Assembly: GCF_025506355.1 (NCBI RefSeq)
Contig: NZ_JANZYP010000001.1
Coordinates: 31,932 to 95,931, forward strand
DNA length: 64,000 nt
From: Sphaerisporangium corydalis
GTDB lineage: Bacteria; Actinomycetota; Actinomycetes; Streptosporangiales; Streptosporangiaceae
Reading direction: 5' to 3'
Shown: piece after piece, positions 63,119 through 64,000 of the stretch
How positions within the stretch are numbered: position 1 is the first letter of the stretch
How the letters are laid out: each line of letters opens with the position of its first letter
The notes under the pieces: generated by a model
Seen by the model: the letters and a program-made list of their open reading frames with translations, nothing else
Told to the model about the DNA's origin: nothing
Databases searched by the model: none
Made by a program: the position numbers and the translations under genes

Positions 63119-64000
63119 TCATGGTCCGGGCGCGGACGGCGTCTCGATGGTGGCCAGTGCCCGCATGGCGTCGTGTTCGAGCCGTGAGAGGTCGTGCAGG
63201 AGCGTCGCGGCCTGGTCCAGGGGTGCGGGGTCGCCGGACTCGCCGGCCTTGGCGATCAGGCCGGCGACGCCGGTCCACATCGCGGCGGCGCGCCCGTACA
63301 TCTCGTGGCCGGTGCGCAGCGCGGCGTCGTCACGCAGCTCCGCGCATTCGCCGAGGAAGTCCCGGTAGAGGTTGCGGAACAGGGCGCCGCCGGTCCCGGC
63401 GTGCTCCATCAGCAGCGCGGCCCGAGGCAGGTCCCGGGCGGGGTCCGCGCTGCGGCCCCACCACCTCCCGATCTGCCGGGCGGTCTTCTCGATGCCACGG
63501 TGGCCGAGGTTGGCGATGGGCGGGTCGAGGAATCCCGCCGCGCAGGCCTTGATCGCCGGGACGACGACGTCACGCGGGGCGGGGACCCGTTCGGGGACGG
63601 TGAGGGTGAACGACCGGTTCCGCGCCGTCATCGGGCCGCGTTCGGCCCTCGCCGCGGCCAGGGCGGCCAGGCCGGTCGTGACCGCCCCGCCCTGCTGGCC
63701 GGTGTCGACCAGGCGGGCGGCGTCGTCGTCGTACCCGTACATGGCCACGATGTGGCCGCCGAAGTGCTCCTTCGAGGTGAAGTAGTCCAGGTGGTGGCTG
63801 TCGAGCTGCAGTCCCACCGCCCGCCCCGCGTCGATGTGGTCGGTGACGTTCTGCCAGGCCTTGCGCCGCGAGGTGGTCTCCCGCACCTCCAGGTCCAGTC
63901 CCAGCCGGCCGGCGAGGTTCCTGGTCAGCTCGAACGGCCTGACCCGGCCGCCAAGGAACGGGAGGTCCATCCCCTTGGCGTCCCAGTAGACGAAACCCAG
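63119..64000 (-). CDS. BtrH_N/DUF4872 family protein, 5' end beyond the window
   Basis: The open frame is intact to the window edge, where it reads LGFVYWDAKGMDLPFLGGRV. The gene continues past 64000 and 293 residues are visible. The N-terminal domain matches the BtrH_N cysteine-peptidase-like or acyltransferase fold (GRAVGLQLDSHHLDYFTSKE, HIVAMYGYDDDAARLVDT). The rest matches DUF4872 (FLDPPIANLGHRGIEKTARQ). The catalytic Cys, usually near the start, would lie outside the window. BtrH in butirosin synthesis moves a gamma-glutamyl-acyl group. A biosynthetic neighbourhood to the right is possible. Confidence 0.82.
   Translation of the reverse strand: MGFVYWDAKGMDLPFLGGRVRPFELTRNLAGRLGLDLEVRETTSRRKAWQNVTDHIDAGRAVGLQLDSHHLDYFTSKEHFGGHIVAMYGYDDDAARLVDTGQQGGAVTTGLAALAAARAERGPMTARNRSFTLTVPERVPAPRDVVVPAIKACAAGFLDPPIANLGHRGIEKTARQIGRWWGRSADPARDLPRAALLMEHAGTGGALFRNLYRDFLGECAELRDDAALRTGHEMYGRAAAMWTGVAGLIAKAGESGDPAPLDQAATLLHDLSRLEHDAMRALATIETPSAPGP

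Overview
The window is about 64 kb of very GC-rich DNA with GTG/ATG starts, many 4-nt start/stop overlaps and strong third-position G/C bias. It looks like chromosomal DNA of a mycelial actinobacterium. Gene content (ThyX, classical menaquinone genes, single-chain TrpEG, an F420-type LLM oxidoreductase, a DUF5999 protein, a GarA-FtsR-DUF151-MerR-gcvP block) fits Streptosporangiales or a close relative, but the genus cannot be fixed from sequence alone. I see no prophage, integrase, IS element, CRISPR array, tRNA or rRNA gene.

Left part (1-6.8 kb): a minus-strand cassette of four genes encodes a coiled-coil/unknown protein, a PD-(D/E)XK nuclease with a probable Fe-S cluster, a 490-aa unknown and a compact SF1 helicase. 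It is preceded by a transmembrane Ser/Thr kinase. The nuclease plus helicase pair resembles a split Dna2, and this is the best candidate here for an undescribed DNA-processing or defence system. From 6.9 to 15.7 kb lies a catabolic-looking region: TetR, a dihydroxyphthalate-decarboxylase-like protein, an APH-like kinase, an acyl-CoA dehydrogenase, a DUF6285 protein, a DUF3311/sodium-solute symporter pair, a VOC protein and a CocE-type hydrolase.

Middle part (15.7-36.6 kb): fused trpEG sits behind a textbook attenuator (13-aa leader with tandem Trp codons, competing hairpins, terminator). Then come an amidohydrolase, a two-gene ABC exporter, thyX, a globin-reductase/MoaD-like operon, a class-I-amidotransferase-like hydrolase whose nucleophile Cys is Ser, a second acyl-CoA dehydrogenase and a methyltransferase. 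Next is a block syntenic with mycobacterial Rv1822-Rv1832: a CDP-alcohol phosphatidyltransferase, a nucleotidyltransferase/degenerate phosphomannomutase fusion, GarA, FtsR, DUF151 nuclease, MerR, a tandem glycine riboswitch and gcvP.

Right part (36.6-64 kb): a TPR protein, a Tat-exported polysaccharide lyase, an LLM oxidoreductase, small regulators and membrane proteins, and a primary-type sigma factor. The menaquinone genes menE, menB, menD and menF are interrupted by a GntR-controlled sugar ABC importer with three matching operator boxes. The end holds a GDSL esterase, a two-component system with an ABC-2 exporter, dapA with a divergent LysR regulator, and a truncated BtrH-like gene. Recurring regulatory themes are start codons 5-8 nt downstream of TANNNT -10 boxes (possible leaderless transcripts) and short bridging ORFs overlapping both neighbours by 4 nt.
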